Below, in pieces: positions 1 to 5,965 of a stretch of 64,000 nucleotides of DNA; position 1 is the first letter of the stretch, and each line of letters begins with the position of its first letter. The stretch comes from Pseudoduganella plicata (GTDB taxonomy: Bacteria; Pseudomonadota; Gammaproteobacteria; Burkholderiales; Burkholderiaceae_D): the NCBI RefSeq assembly GCF_004421005.1, contig NZ_CP038026.1, positions 5,766,001 to 5,830,000 of the forward strand. The letters are read 5' to 3'. The translations under genes and the position numbers were made by a program. A model generated the notes under the pieces. That model did not search any database. It saw only the letters and a program-made list of their open reading frames with translations, and was not told the origin of the DNA.

Positions 1-1231
1 CGGCGCGCGAGAATTCGATCTGCAGGCGGCGCGGCAGCACCAGGCCGTAGTCCTGCTCCAGCAGGTAGGACATGCCGCCCTTGCCGGACTGGCTGTTGAC
101 GCGGATGACGGCGTCGTAGCTGCGGCCCAGGTCCTGCGGGTCGATCGGGAGGTACGGGATTTCCCACAACGCGTCCGGCTGCTGCCTGGCGAAGCCTTTC
201 TTGATCGCGTCCTGGTGCGAACCGGAGAACGCGGTGAAGACCAGGTCGCCCACGTACGGATGGCGCGGGTGCACGGGCAGCTGGTTGCAGTCCTCGACGA
301 TCTTGCGCACGGAGTCGATGTCCGAGAAGTCCAGGCCCGGGTGCACGCCCTGCGTGTACAGGTTCAGGGCGAGTGTGACGAGATCGACGTTGCCGGTGCG
401 CTCGCCGTTACCGAACAGGCAGCCCTCGACGCGGTCGGCACCCGCCATCACGGCCAGCTCCGCCGACGCCACGGCCGTGCCGCGGTCGTTGTGCGGGTGG
501 ACGCTGATGATCAGCGAGTCGCGCCGGTCGAGCTTGCGCGACATCCATTCGATCTGGTCGGCGTAGACGTTCGGCGTGCTGCATTCCACGGTCGACGGCA
601 GGTTGATGATCATCTTCTTCTGCGGTGTCGGCTGCCAGATGGCCGTGACGGCGTCGCAGATGTGCTTGGAAAAATCCAGCTCCGTCGTCGAGAACGACTC
701 CGGCGTGTACTCGAAGCCCCAGTTGGTCTCGGGATGCTCGGCGATCAGGGCTTTGACCAGCTTCGTGCCGGTGGTGGCGATCGTCGTGATCTCCTCGCGC
801 GACATGCCGAAGACGACCTTGCGGAACACCGGCGCCACGGAGTTGTACAGGTGGACGATGGCGTTCTTCGCGCCGGCCGCCGCCTGCACGGTGCGGCGGA
901 TCAGCTCTTCGCGCGACTGCGTCAGCACGATGATGGTGACGTCGTCGGGGATGCGGTCGTCTTCGATCAGCTTACGCACAAAGTCGAAGTCCGTCTGCGA
1001 CGCCGAAGGGAAGCCCACTTCGATTTCCTTCAGGCCTGTCTTGATCAGGAGGTCGAAGAAGCGCAGCTTCTTTTCGATGCTCATCGGCTCGATCAGCGCC
1101 TGGTTACCGTCGCGCAGGTCTGTACTCATCCAGATCGGCGGCTTCGTGATCGTGTTGTTCGGCCACGTGCGGTCGGACAGCTGGACAGGCGGGAAGGCGC
1201 GGTATTTCGACGACGGGTTCTGCAACATCAT
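1..1231 (-). CDS. leuA: 2-isopropylmalate synthase, partial (runs off the left edge)
   Basis: This is the first enzyme of leucine biosynthesis, condensing acetyl-CoA with 2-oxoisovalerate in the cytoplasm. About 410 N-terminal residues are visible. The frame opens MMLQNPSSKYRAF and carries the metal and substrate motif DLRDGNQA near residues 39-45, and the HPHND motif of the TIM barrel follows further on. The N-terminus resembles the longer LeuA form found in beta- and gammaproteobacteria; the C-terminal leucine-binding regulatory domain lies outside the window. The start (ATG at 1231 or the adjacent ATG at 1228) is supported by an AGGAG element 7-8 nt upstream. A leader of about 350 nt with two small frames precedes it, so attenuation-like control is likely. 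Confidence 0.95.
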   Translation of the reverse strand, partial: MMLQNPSSKYRAFPPVQLSDRTWPNNTITKPPIWMSTDLRDGNQALIEPMSIEKKLRFFDLLIKTGLKEIEVGFPSASQTDFDFVRKLIEDDRIPDDVTIIVLTQSREELIRRTVQAAAGAKNAIVHLYNSVAPVFRKVVFGMSREEITTIATTGTKLVKALIAEHPETNWGFEYTPESFSTTELDFSKHICDAVTAIWQPTPQKKMIINLPSTVECSTPNVYADQIEWMSRKLDRRDSLIISVHPHNDRGTAVASAELAVMAGADRVEGCLFGNGERTGNVDLVTLALNLYTQGVHPGLDFSDIDSVRKIVEDCNQLPVHPRHPYVGDLVFTAFSGSHQDAIKKGFARQQPDALWEIPYLPIDPQDLGRSYDAVIRVNSQSGKGGMSYLLEQDYGLVLPRRLQIEFSRA

Positions 1232-1295
1232 GGTGTACTCCTGGGTTCTCGAATTTGGGAAGGCGCGGGCGCGGCCGGCATTTGCGGTGGCGCGA

Positions 1296-1333
1296 GGCTG
1301 CCTGATGGCCACGGGACGCTAGACCAGGCAGCC
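1296..1333 (-). promoter_or_regulatory. stem-loop spanning the stop codon of the second leuA leader frame
   Basis: A perfect 9-bp stem (arms at 1325-1333 and 1296-1304, GGCTGCCTG with CAGGCAGCC) encloses a 20-nt loop on the minus strand. The TAG stop of the 31-codon frame lies in the loop, so a ribosome terminating there would cover the 5' arm. No T tract follows, so it is not a classical terminator. It could act through ribosome position, Rho access or mRNA stability. Confidence 0.55.
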
Positions 1334-1414
1334 GGTCGGTAGCGATAGGGCGGCAGCGGGCCGGGAAAATGCGGCAGGTGCGACGGACGGATGATGGATG
1401 GCCGTGGTGAACAT
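1319..1414 (-). CDS. second small frame in the leuA leader (31 aa)
   Basis: ATG at 1414 to TAG at 1319, starting MFTTAIHHPSV. It sits between the Leu-rich leader peptide and leuA. An AGGAAAG sequence lies about 12 nt upstream of the ATG, a slightly long spacing. Two CTA leucine codons separated by one codon (CTA TCG CTA) occur close to the end, just before the stem-loop that surrounds the stop. CTA is unusual in this GC-rich sequence. The first residues and overall composition recall the upstream leader peptide, so it may be a diverged duplicate, but this is only a visual impression. Translation is not proven. Confidence 0.45.
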   Translation of the reverse strand: MFTTAIHHPSVAPAAFSRPAAALSLPTGCLV

Positions 1415-1460
1415 CGGTGCAAACTTTCCTGGTGTGAGGCGGTGCGGCTTGTGGCCGGCT

Positions 1461-1469
1461 AGGAGTACA
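1461..1469 (-). promoter_or_regulatory. sequence complementary to the leuA Shine-Dalgarno region
   Basis: On the minus strand this reads TGTACTCCT, a perfect 9-nt complement of AGGAGTACA at 1234-1242, the ribosome binding site region of leuA. It lies about 30 nt downstream of the leader peptide stop. Base pairing would hide the leuA ribosome binding site over a distance of about 225 nt. The complementarity is seen directly; the regulatory role is inferred. Confidence 0.5.
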
Positions 1470-1498
1470 GCGTGCGACGCGCGCTTGGGATGAAACGA

Positions 1499-1582
1499 TC
1501 AGGCGCGTGCTGGTAGGCGCGTTGCCAGCGGTAGGCTGGCAAGCGATAGCAGGAAAGCTGGTAGTTGCGGATGCGTGAACAT
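1499..1582 (-). CDS. leuL: leucine-rich leader peptide of leuA (27 aa)
   Basis: ATG at 1582 to TGA at 1499, beginning MFTHPQLPAFLLSLAS. Seven of 27 residues are leucine, and four of these use CTA, a rare codon in a high-GC genome. This is the classical design of an attenuator peptide: ribosomes slow on Leu codons when charged tRNA-Leu is scarce, which changes folding of the RNA ahead of leuA. The start follows a -10-like TACATT by 6 nt with no ribosome binding site, so the transcript may be leaderless. The symbol leuL is used by analogy with the enterobacterial leader. Confidence 0.7.
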   Translation of the reverse strand: MFTHPQLPAFLLSLASLPLATRLPARA

Positions 1583-1588
1583 GCAGCC

Positions 1589-1618
1589 AATGTACGAGAC
1601 GAGGTTGAAACTTGTCAA
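1589..1618 (-). promoter_or_regulatory. sigma70-type promoter of the leuL-leuA transcript
   Basis: On the minus strand a perfect -35 TTGACA (1618-1613) is followed after 18 bp by TACATT (1594-1589). The ATG of the leader peptide begins 6 nt beyond the -10, so the predicted start site falls on or next to the start codon. Confidence 0.65.
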
Positions 1619-1662
1619 GAGAATTCGTTTGGCCGCTGGCGGACGATCGGGGAGAAGCAGCG

Positions 1663-1699
1663 GGGGACTGGCCCCTGCCTGCGGCAGGAGCCAGTCCCC
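1663..1699. repeat. palindromic element downstream of senC/selD
   Basis: Arms GGGGACTGG (1663-1671) and CCAGTCCCC (1691-1699) continue inward through CCTGCC/GGCAGG, giving an almost complete stem. It ends 20 nt before the senC stop codon on the plus-strand map and may stop or stabilise the senBC transcript. It belongs to the GGGGAC-type palindromes seen at several gene ends in this window. Confidence 0.7.
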
Positions 1700-1718
1700 G
1701 ACATCTATTCCGGTGGCG

Positions 1719-2765
1719 TCAGCCGACCACCACCCGCGCGTCGCCGGCCGCCATCTCGCCAATCACCGCCGCAGCTTCGAAGCCGCCCTGCGCAAACACC
1801 GCCAGCACCTCGTCCACGACGGAAGGATCGCACGATACCAGCAGCCCGCCGGAAGTCTGCGGATCGGTCAGCAGCGTATGCTGCGCCGCCGTGATGCCGG
1901 CACCCAGCGTGACATCCTTGCCATACGCGTCCCAGTTGCGCCCGGAAGCGCCGGTGAAGTAGCCGTCGTGCGCCAGTTGCTCGACGCCCGGCAGCAGGGG
2001 AATGCGCGCCATGTCGAGCCTTGCCGTCAGCCCGGCGCCGCGCGCCAGTTCCAGCAGGTGGCCCAGCAGGCCAAAGCCGGTGACGTCCGTCATCGCGTGC
2101 ACGCCTGCCAGTTCGGACAGCGCCTTGCCCGGCTTGTTCAGTTTCGTCGTGTTGGCGATCATCGCCGCATAGCCTTCTTCGCCCAGCACGTCCTTCTTCA
2201 GCGCGGCCGACAGCACGCCCACGCCCAGCGGCTTGCCCAGCACCAGCACGTCGCCGGCGCGCGCATCCGCGTTGCGCTTGATCTTCGACGGATGCACGAG
2301 GCCCATCACCACCAGGCCGTAGATCGGCTCGACCGAATCGATCGTGTGGCCGCCCGCAATGGGAATGCCGGCTTCCGCGCAGATCGATTCGCCGCCCTTG
2401 ATGATCTGGCCGATCGTCTCGATGGGCAGCTTGTTGACAGGCATGCCGACGAGGGCCAGCGCCATGATCGGCGTGCCGCCCATCGCGTAGACGTCCGAGA
2501 TCGCATTGGTGGCGGCGATGCGGCCGAAGTCGAACGGGTCGTCGACGATGGGCATGAAGAAGTCGGTCGTGGCGATCAGCGCCTGCTCGTCGTTGAGCAG
2601 GTAGACGGCCGCGTCATCGGCCGTTTCGATCCCGACCAGCAGTTCCTTCGGCACCGGAAAGCCGTGCGAGTTCTTCAGGATTTCGGACAGCACGCCCGGT
2701 GCGATCTTGCAGCCGCAGCCGCCGCCATGGGAGAAGGAAGTCAGTTTGATCGGTTCAGTTGCCAT
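1719..2765 (-). CDS. senC: selenophosphate synthetase of the selenoneine cluster (SenC/SelD)
   Basis: ATP-dependent selenide, water dikinase that makes selenophosphate, the reactive selenium donor. The 348 residues match the usual SelD length. The N-terminal glycine-rich loop reads HGGGCGCK, with Cys17, Cys19 and Lys20 at the positions known as catalytic in E. coli SelD; the residue often replaced by selenocysteine is Cys here. A DVTGFGLLGH motif and an SGGLL motif follow. It starts 4 nt after the senB stop, so the two are co-transcribed. Its position beside senB and divergent senA indicates that its product feeds selenoneine synthesis. It could also serve selenoprotein or seleno-tRNA pathways if the genome has them. 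Confidence 0.92.
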   Translation of the reverse strand: MATEPIKLTSFSHGGGCGCKIAPGVLSEILKNSHGFPVPKELLVGIETADDAAVYLLNDEQALIATTDFFMPIVDDPFDFGRIAATNAISDVYAMGGTPIMALALVGMPVNKLPIETIGQIIKGGESICAEAGIPIAGGHTIDSVEPIYGLVVMGLVHPSKIKRNADARAGDVLVLGKPLGVGVLSAALKKDVLGEEGYAAMIANTTKLNKPGKALSELAGVHAMTDVTGFGLLGHLLELARGAGLTARLDMARIPLLPGVEQLAHDGYFTGASGRNWDAYGKDVTLGAGITAAQHTLLTDPQTSGGLLVSCDPSVVDEVLAVFAQGGFEAAAVIGEMAAGDARVVVG

Positions 2766-2769
2766 GATG

Positions 2770-3753
2770 TTATGTCGTATCCGGTGAGGTGAGCCCCAGA
2801 TTATCCACCAAGTCCAGCAAGGCTGCCCGCTCCGTCGCTGGCGCGAACAGCACCGCGCGCGCGGCGCATTGCGCCCGCAACAGCGCGTGATAAGCCGGAT
2901 CGGCGATGCTGCGGTCGATCAGCCGGGCCAGCGCCACCACGTCCCCGGGCGGGAAGTACCCGGCATAGTCCGCGCCCAGCATGCCGCGGTTGCCGGAGAT
3001 GTCGCTGGCCAGCACGGGCACGCCGCTCGTCACGGCCTCGATGATGACGTTGGCGCCACCTTCCATGCGCGAGCACAGCGCCATCGCATGGCTGCGCCGC
3101 AGCCGCTGGCGCGTCTGCGCGCGGGGCAGGGCGCCCAGCCAGCGGTAGCGCGGCACCTGCTCCTGCGTGGCCTGCGCCTGCGCACCCAACGCCGGGTCGA
3201 GGGCGCCGCCGATGTGGAGCAGGCGGGCGCGGGGCGCCGTTACCAGCGCGGCGGCCTGCATGAACGTGACGGGATCCTTTTCGTCGCGCAGGTGGCCGAT
3301 CATGGCGATGTCCGCATGGCGGCGCGGCGCCGTCCAGGGCTTCAGGCTGGGCGCGGACTGGTAGATGACGGTGGCCTTGCCGCGCAGCGGTGGCGGCAGC
3401 TCGTCGATGCCGGCATCCTGCAGCAGCACGAGGTGCGTGGCACAGGCCAGTGAGCCTTTAGCGGCGGTGTCGACGTGGATGTCCCGATACAGGTCGGTCC
3501 CCGTCAGCAGCAGGATGGTGGGGCGGTCGGGATGCGCGGCATGAAAGGCGGCCAGCGAATCGGCCGAGCGGCGCGCGTGCAGGGCAATCAGCAGGTCCGG
3601 TGCCGGCGCTGCCCCCGGCCGCCATTGCTGGATGACTTGCACCCGACAGCGCGAGCGCAGGAAACGCGCCCAGCGCGCGGCACTCTGCCAGTTGCCGTTA
3701 TTGGCCGGGGCCAGCGCCGGGCTGACGATACAAACAAGGGGCGGTTTTGCCAT
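2770..3753 (-). CDS. senB: selenosugar synthase SenB (GT4-type glycosyltransferase)
   Basis: Expected to transfer selenium from selenophosphate to a UDP-sugar, forming a selenosugar, the second step of selenoneine biosynthesis as established for the sen cluster of Variovorax. The 327-residue protein has a GT-B architecture. The signature LTGTDLYRDI at residues 83-92 and the GT4 nucleotide-sugar motif E231-x7-E239 (EGGANVIIE) are visible, followed by GVPVLASDISGNR. It is annotated in older genomes only as a putative glycosyltransferase next to selD. It is the first gene of the minus-strand senBC unit and lies 48 bp from divergent senA. No clear ribosome binding site precedes the ATG. Confidence 0.88.
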   Translation of the reverse strand: MAKPPLVCIVSPALAPANNGNWQSAARWARFLRSRCRVQVIQQWRPGAAPAPDLLIALHARRSADSLAAFHAAHPDRPTILLLTGTDLYRDIHVDTAAKGSLACATHLVLLQDAGIDELPPPLRGKATVIYQSAPSLKPWTAPRRHADIAMIGHLRDEKDPVTFMQAAALVTAPRARLLHIGGALDPALGAQAQATQEQVPRYRWLGALPRAQTRQRLRRSHAMALCSRMEGGANVIIEAVTSGVPVLASDISGNRGMLGADYAGYFPPGDVVALARLIDRSIADPAYHALLRAQCAARAVLFAPATERAALLDLVDNLGLTSPDTT

Positions 3754-3801
3754 GGACGCAGTCGGGTCGCTCGGTTACTCTCTATTCGTTACAATCGTGC
3801 C
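3754..3801. promoter_or_regulatory. divergent senA/senB promoter region
   Basis: Only 48 bp separate the two start codons. A TACAAT hexamer (3790-3795) lies exactly 6 nt before the senA ATG, and there is no purine-rich ribosome binding site, so senA mRNA may be leaderless. I could not pick a -35 element for senA or a convincing -10 for senB. Confidence 0.55.
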
Positions 3802-5004
3802 ATGAATTCCATTACCGCTTCATTCCGCTACGCCCGCACCCAGCAGCTTGCCGACGCCCTGACGAACGCGCGGCATTATACGCTCGACCTGTTCGATTGC
3901 TTTGCGCAGGCGGGCCTGGACGTGGCACGCAACGTGCCGCAGCTGTCGATCGTCAACCCACCATTGTGGGAACTGGGCCATACCGCATGGTTCGCGGAGT
4001 GGTTCGTGCTGCGCGAAGCGCTGTCCAGCCATCCTGCCGACGCGCAATCGGGCTCGCTGCTGAGCAAGGGCGACGACTGGTTCGACTCGAACACGGTACC
4101 CCATCGCAGCCGCTGGAACCTGGACCTGCCCAGTACCGGCGGCGTGAAGACCTACTGCCACGAGGTGCTGGACCGGGTGCTGGACAAGCTGTCGCGCGAA
4201 CCGAACACGGACGCGGCGCTGTATCCGTACCGGCTGGCGCTGGCGCATGAGGACATGCATGGCGAGGCGTACCTGTACACGCTGCAGACCCTGGGCCTGC
4301 AGGCGCCGCCGCACCTGATGCAGGGCGAGCCGACGCCGGTGGCGCCGGGCGAGATTGGCTTCCCGGGCGGAACGATCCAGCTGGGTTGCGGGCCTGAAGC
4401 GAACGGTTTCCTGTTCGATAACGAGAAGATGGCCCATGCGGTGCGGGTCGAGCCGTTCCGCATGGACGGGTCGCTGGTGACGAACGCGCAATACAGGGAT
4501 TTCGTGGCCGACGGCGGTTACGACAACCGCCAGTTCTGGAGCGATGCCGGGGCGGCGTGGCTGATGCGGCAGGAGCGCTCGGCGCCCCGCTACTGGCAGC
4601 GCGAAGGGGGCGACTGGATCACGGTGCGCTTCGGCCGCCCCGCCACGCTGGCGCCGCACGAGCCGGTGCGCCACGTCTGCCTGTACGAGGCGCAGGCATA
4701 TTGCGCGTGGGCCAATCGCCGTCTGCCAACGGAAGCCGAGTGGGAGTATGCGGCAATGTACGGCCATCCCGCGCTGCGCTGGGGCCAGCTGTGGGAATGG
4801 ACGGCGTCGCCGTTCGAGCCTTACCCCGGCTTCGTGCCGGACCGCTACCGTGAGTACTCGCAGCCGTGGTTCGGCACCCACCAGGTGCTGCGCGGCGCGT
4901 CGTTCGCCACGCCGTCGCGCTTCGGCTCCGCCAGGTTCCGCAACTTCTTCAAGCCCGAACGCGACGACATCTTCTCGGGCTTTCGCACCTGCGCCTGGAA
5001 GTAA
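3802..5004 (+). CDS. senA: selenoneine synthase SenA (EgtB/SUMF1-type non-haem iron enzyme)
   Basis: Expected to couple hercynine with the selenosugar made by SenB in an iron- and oxygen-dependent reaction leading to selenoneine. The 400-residue protein has an N-terminal DinB-like iron-binding domain with His60 (LGHTAW) and the HEDMHGE motif (His149, His153). This H-x3-H pair plus a distal His is the EgtB-type ligand set. A C-terminal formylglycine-generating-enzyme fold spans roughly 190-400 and ends RNFFKPERDDIFSGFRTC. The frame is open further upstream, but ATG 3802 fits the family start and the -10 hexamer. On its own it could be read as an ergothioneine sulfoxide synthase; the senB and selD neighbours argue for selenium. 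No egtD is present here. Confidence 0.88.
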   Translation: MNSITASFRYARTQQLADALTNARHYTLDLFDCFAQAGLDVARNVPQLSIVNPPLWELGHTAWFAEWFVLREALSSHPADAQSGSLLSKGDDWFDSNTVPHRSRWNLDLPSTGGVKTYCHEVLDRVLDKLSREPNTDAALYPYRLALAHEDMHGEAYLYTLQTLGLQAPPHLMQGEPTPVAPGEIGFPGGTIQLGCGPEANGFLFDNEKMAHAVRVEPFRMDGSLVTNAQYRDFVADGGYDNRQFWSDAGAAWLMRQERSAPRYWQREGGDWITVRFGRPATLAPHEPVRHVCLYEAQAYCAWANRRLPTEAEWEYAAMYGHPALRWGQLWEWTASPFEPYPGFVPDRYREYSQPWFGTHQVLRGASFATPSRFGSARFRNFFKPERDDIFSGFRTCAWK

Positions 5005-5013
5005 GAACGCCGG

Positions 5014-5103
5014 TCAGGCGGCCAGGTTGCGCACCTCGGCGGCGACAACGGCAAAGCCGCGTTCCTGCTTGCCGGAACGGGCGGCTTGCACGTCATCGCG
5101 TGC
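5014..5103 (-). pseudogene. remnant of a methyl-accepting chemotaxis protein
   Basis: The minus strand encodes AARSGKQERGFAVVAAEV followed by RNLAA and a stop. This closely matches the most conserved hairpin of the MCP signalling domain (usual form AARAGEQGRGFAVVAxEVRxLA). No transmembrane or sensor part and no continuation of the signalling domain are present. The open frame upstream has no resemblance to an MCP. It is best read as a decayed fragment left by deletion or recombination. Confidence 0.7.
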
Positions 5104-5141
5104 ACCCGCTGCCGGGTACGGCATTGTGCAATAAAAGTCGC

Positions 5142-5172
5142 TTGACCTTGCCATCGCTGGAAAGTCTAGAGT
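5142..5172 (+). promoter_or_regulatory. CueR/MerR-type metal-responsive promoter
   Basis: TTGACC (5142-5147) and TAGAGT (5167-5172) are separated by 19 bp, the overlong spacing typical of MerR-family promoters. The spacer carries an imperfect dyad, CCTTGCCA and TGGAAAGT, very like the CueR operator half-sites of copA promoters (CCTTCC...GGAAGG). It points at the small frame at 5200 and the ferredoxin. No MerR-family regulator gene is in the window. Confidence 0.7.
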
Positions 5173-5199
5173 GAGCTGTCCTGATTCGAAAGGCCATTC

Positions 5200-5448
5200 A
5201 TGTACGACATTGAACTTGGTGAGATGTATACGCCGGGCCAGCCAGGCGCTGCCCTGACCGGCGCGACCCCCCGTGCTGTCAGCCCCGCTGCGTGCCTGAA
5301 CGAGGCACAGCTCGGCTCCGCTGGCAGCGCCGCCATCACGGGTGCGGCACCCGCCGCTTCGATGCGCGCCGCGCAGCCTCCCACCGGATGCCTTTTTTGC
5401 CGGTACCGCAAACGGGGCATCGGCTCGCAGGGAGGAGCGAATGCCTAG
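5200..5448 (+). CDS. hypothetical protein (82 aa) under the CueR-like promoter
   Basis: First ATG after the metal-type promoter, with GAAAGG 7-12 nt upstream. The frame starts MYDIELGEMYTPGQPG, is Ala/Gly/Pro rich, and contains a CLFC pair near residues 64-67. It ends 8 nt inside the ferredoxin gene, an overlap that would allow translational coupling. I recognise no family. It may instead be untranslated leader of the ferredoxin mRNA, since composition alone does not prove coding. Confidence 0.4.
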   Translation: MYDIELGEMYTPGQPGAALTGATPRAVSPAACLNEAQLGSAGSAAITGAAPAASMRAAQPPTGCLFCRYRKRGIGSQGGANA

Positions 5449-5779
5449 GATCACCGTGCTCCCGCATTCGGACCATGCTCCCCTTGGGGCTTCGATGCGT
5501 GTCGATCCGGGAACCAGCATCTGCGATGCGCTGCTGGCCAATCAAGTCGGCATCGAGCATGCGTGCGGCAAGGTGGGTGCGTGCACAAGCTGCCATGTCA
5601 TTGTTCGCGAAGGTGGCTCGTCGCTGGCGCCGGCAAGCGAGAAGGAGGAGGACATGCTTGACCGGGCCTGGGGCCTGGAGAAGCGCTCGAGGCTGTCCTG
5701 CCAGGCCATCGTTGCCGACGCCGATCTTGTCGTCGAGATCCCGCGATATTCACTGAATCACGCCAGGGAAGACGGGTAG
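5441..5779 (+). CDS. fdx: ISC-type [2Fe-2S] ferredoxin, orphan copy
   Basis: A 112-residue adrenodoxin-like ferredoxin with cysteines in the order ACGKVGACTSC (C-x5-C-x2-C) and a fourth in RLSCQA. The stretch EEDMLDRAWGLEKRSRLSCQ is characteristic of the ferredoxin used in ISC iron-sulfur cluster assembly. ATG 5441 follows GGAGGAG. The other isc genes are absent here, so this is a stand-alone copy. Its placement behind a CueR-like promoter suggests induction by copper or a related metal, which damages iron-sulfur clusters; that link is inferred. The N-terminus (MPRITVLPHSD) and C-terminus (SLNHAREDG) are normal. Confidence 0.9.
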   Translation: MPRITVLPHSDHAPLGASMRVDPGTSICDALLANQVGIEHACGKVGACTSCHVIVREGGSSLAPASEKEEDMLDRAWGLEKRSRLSCQAIVADADLVVEIPRYSLNHAREDG

Positions 5780-5934
5780 GCACGCAGTGGCAACGCCGCG
5801 CCGGCAGGCCATCAGGCGCCGACGTGCGGTCGGCAAGATGCTCGCAGGGGCGGGCACAGCGTGGCAGGAGAGATCGTCCTGGTAAGGAGTAGTACCAGCG
5901 GGAGGCCGTTCGCTTCGGACGGTACTGCCCCCAC

Positions 5935-5961
5935 GATCAGCCGGCGCGCTGCCGGCTGATC
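5935..5961. terminator. stem-loop after the S9 peptidase
   Basis: Perfect 11-bp stem (GATCAGCCGGC with GCCGGCTGATC) and a 5-nt loop, 4 nt beyond the stop of the minus-strand S9 peptidase gene. No long T tract follows, so termination is likely but not classical. Confidence 0.6.
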
Positions 5962-5965
5962 TCTC

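Noticed and set aside
3475..3801. N-terminal extension of SenA to 3475
   Set aside because: The extension lies inside senB on the other strand and shows no family similarity; ATG 3802 fits the EgtB-type start and the promoter.
3802..5004. Ordinary ergothioneine synthase (EgtB) for SenA
   Set aside because: The fold alone allows it, but a SelD and a SenB-type glycosyltransferase lie directly beside it and no egtA, egtC, egtD or egtE is present.
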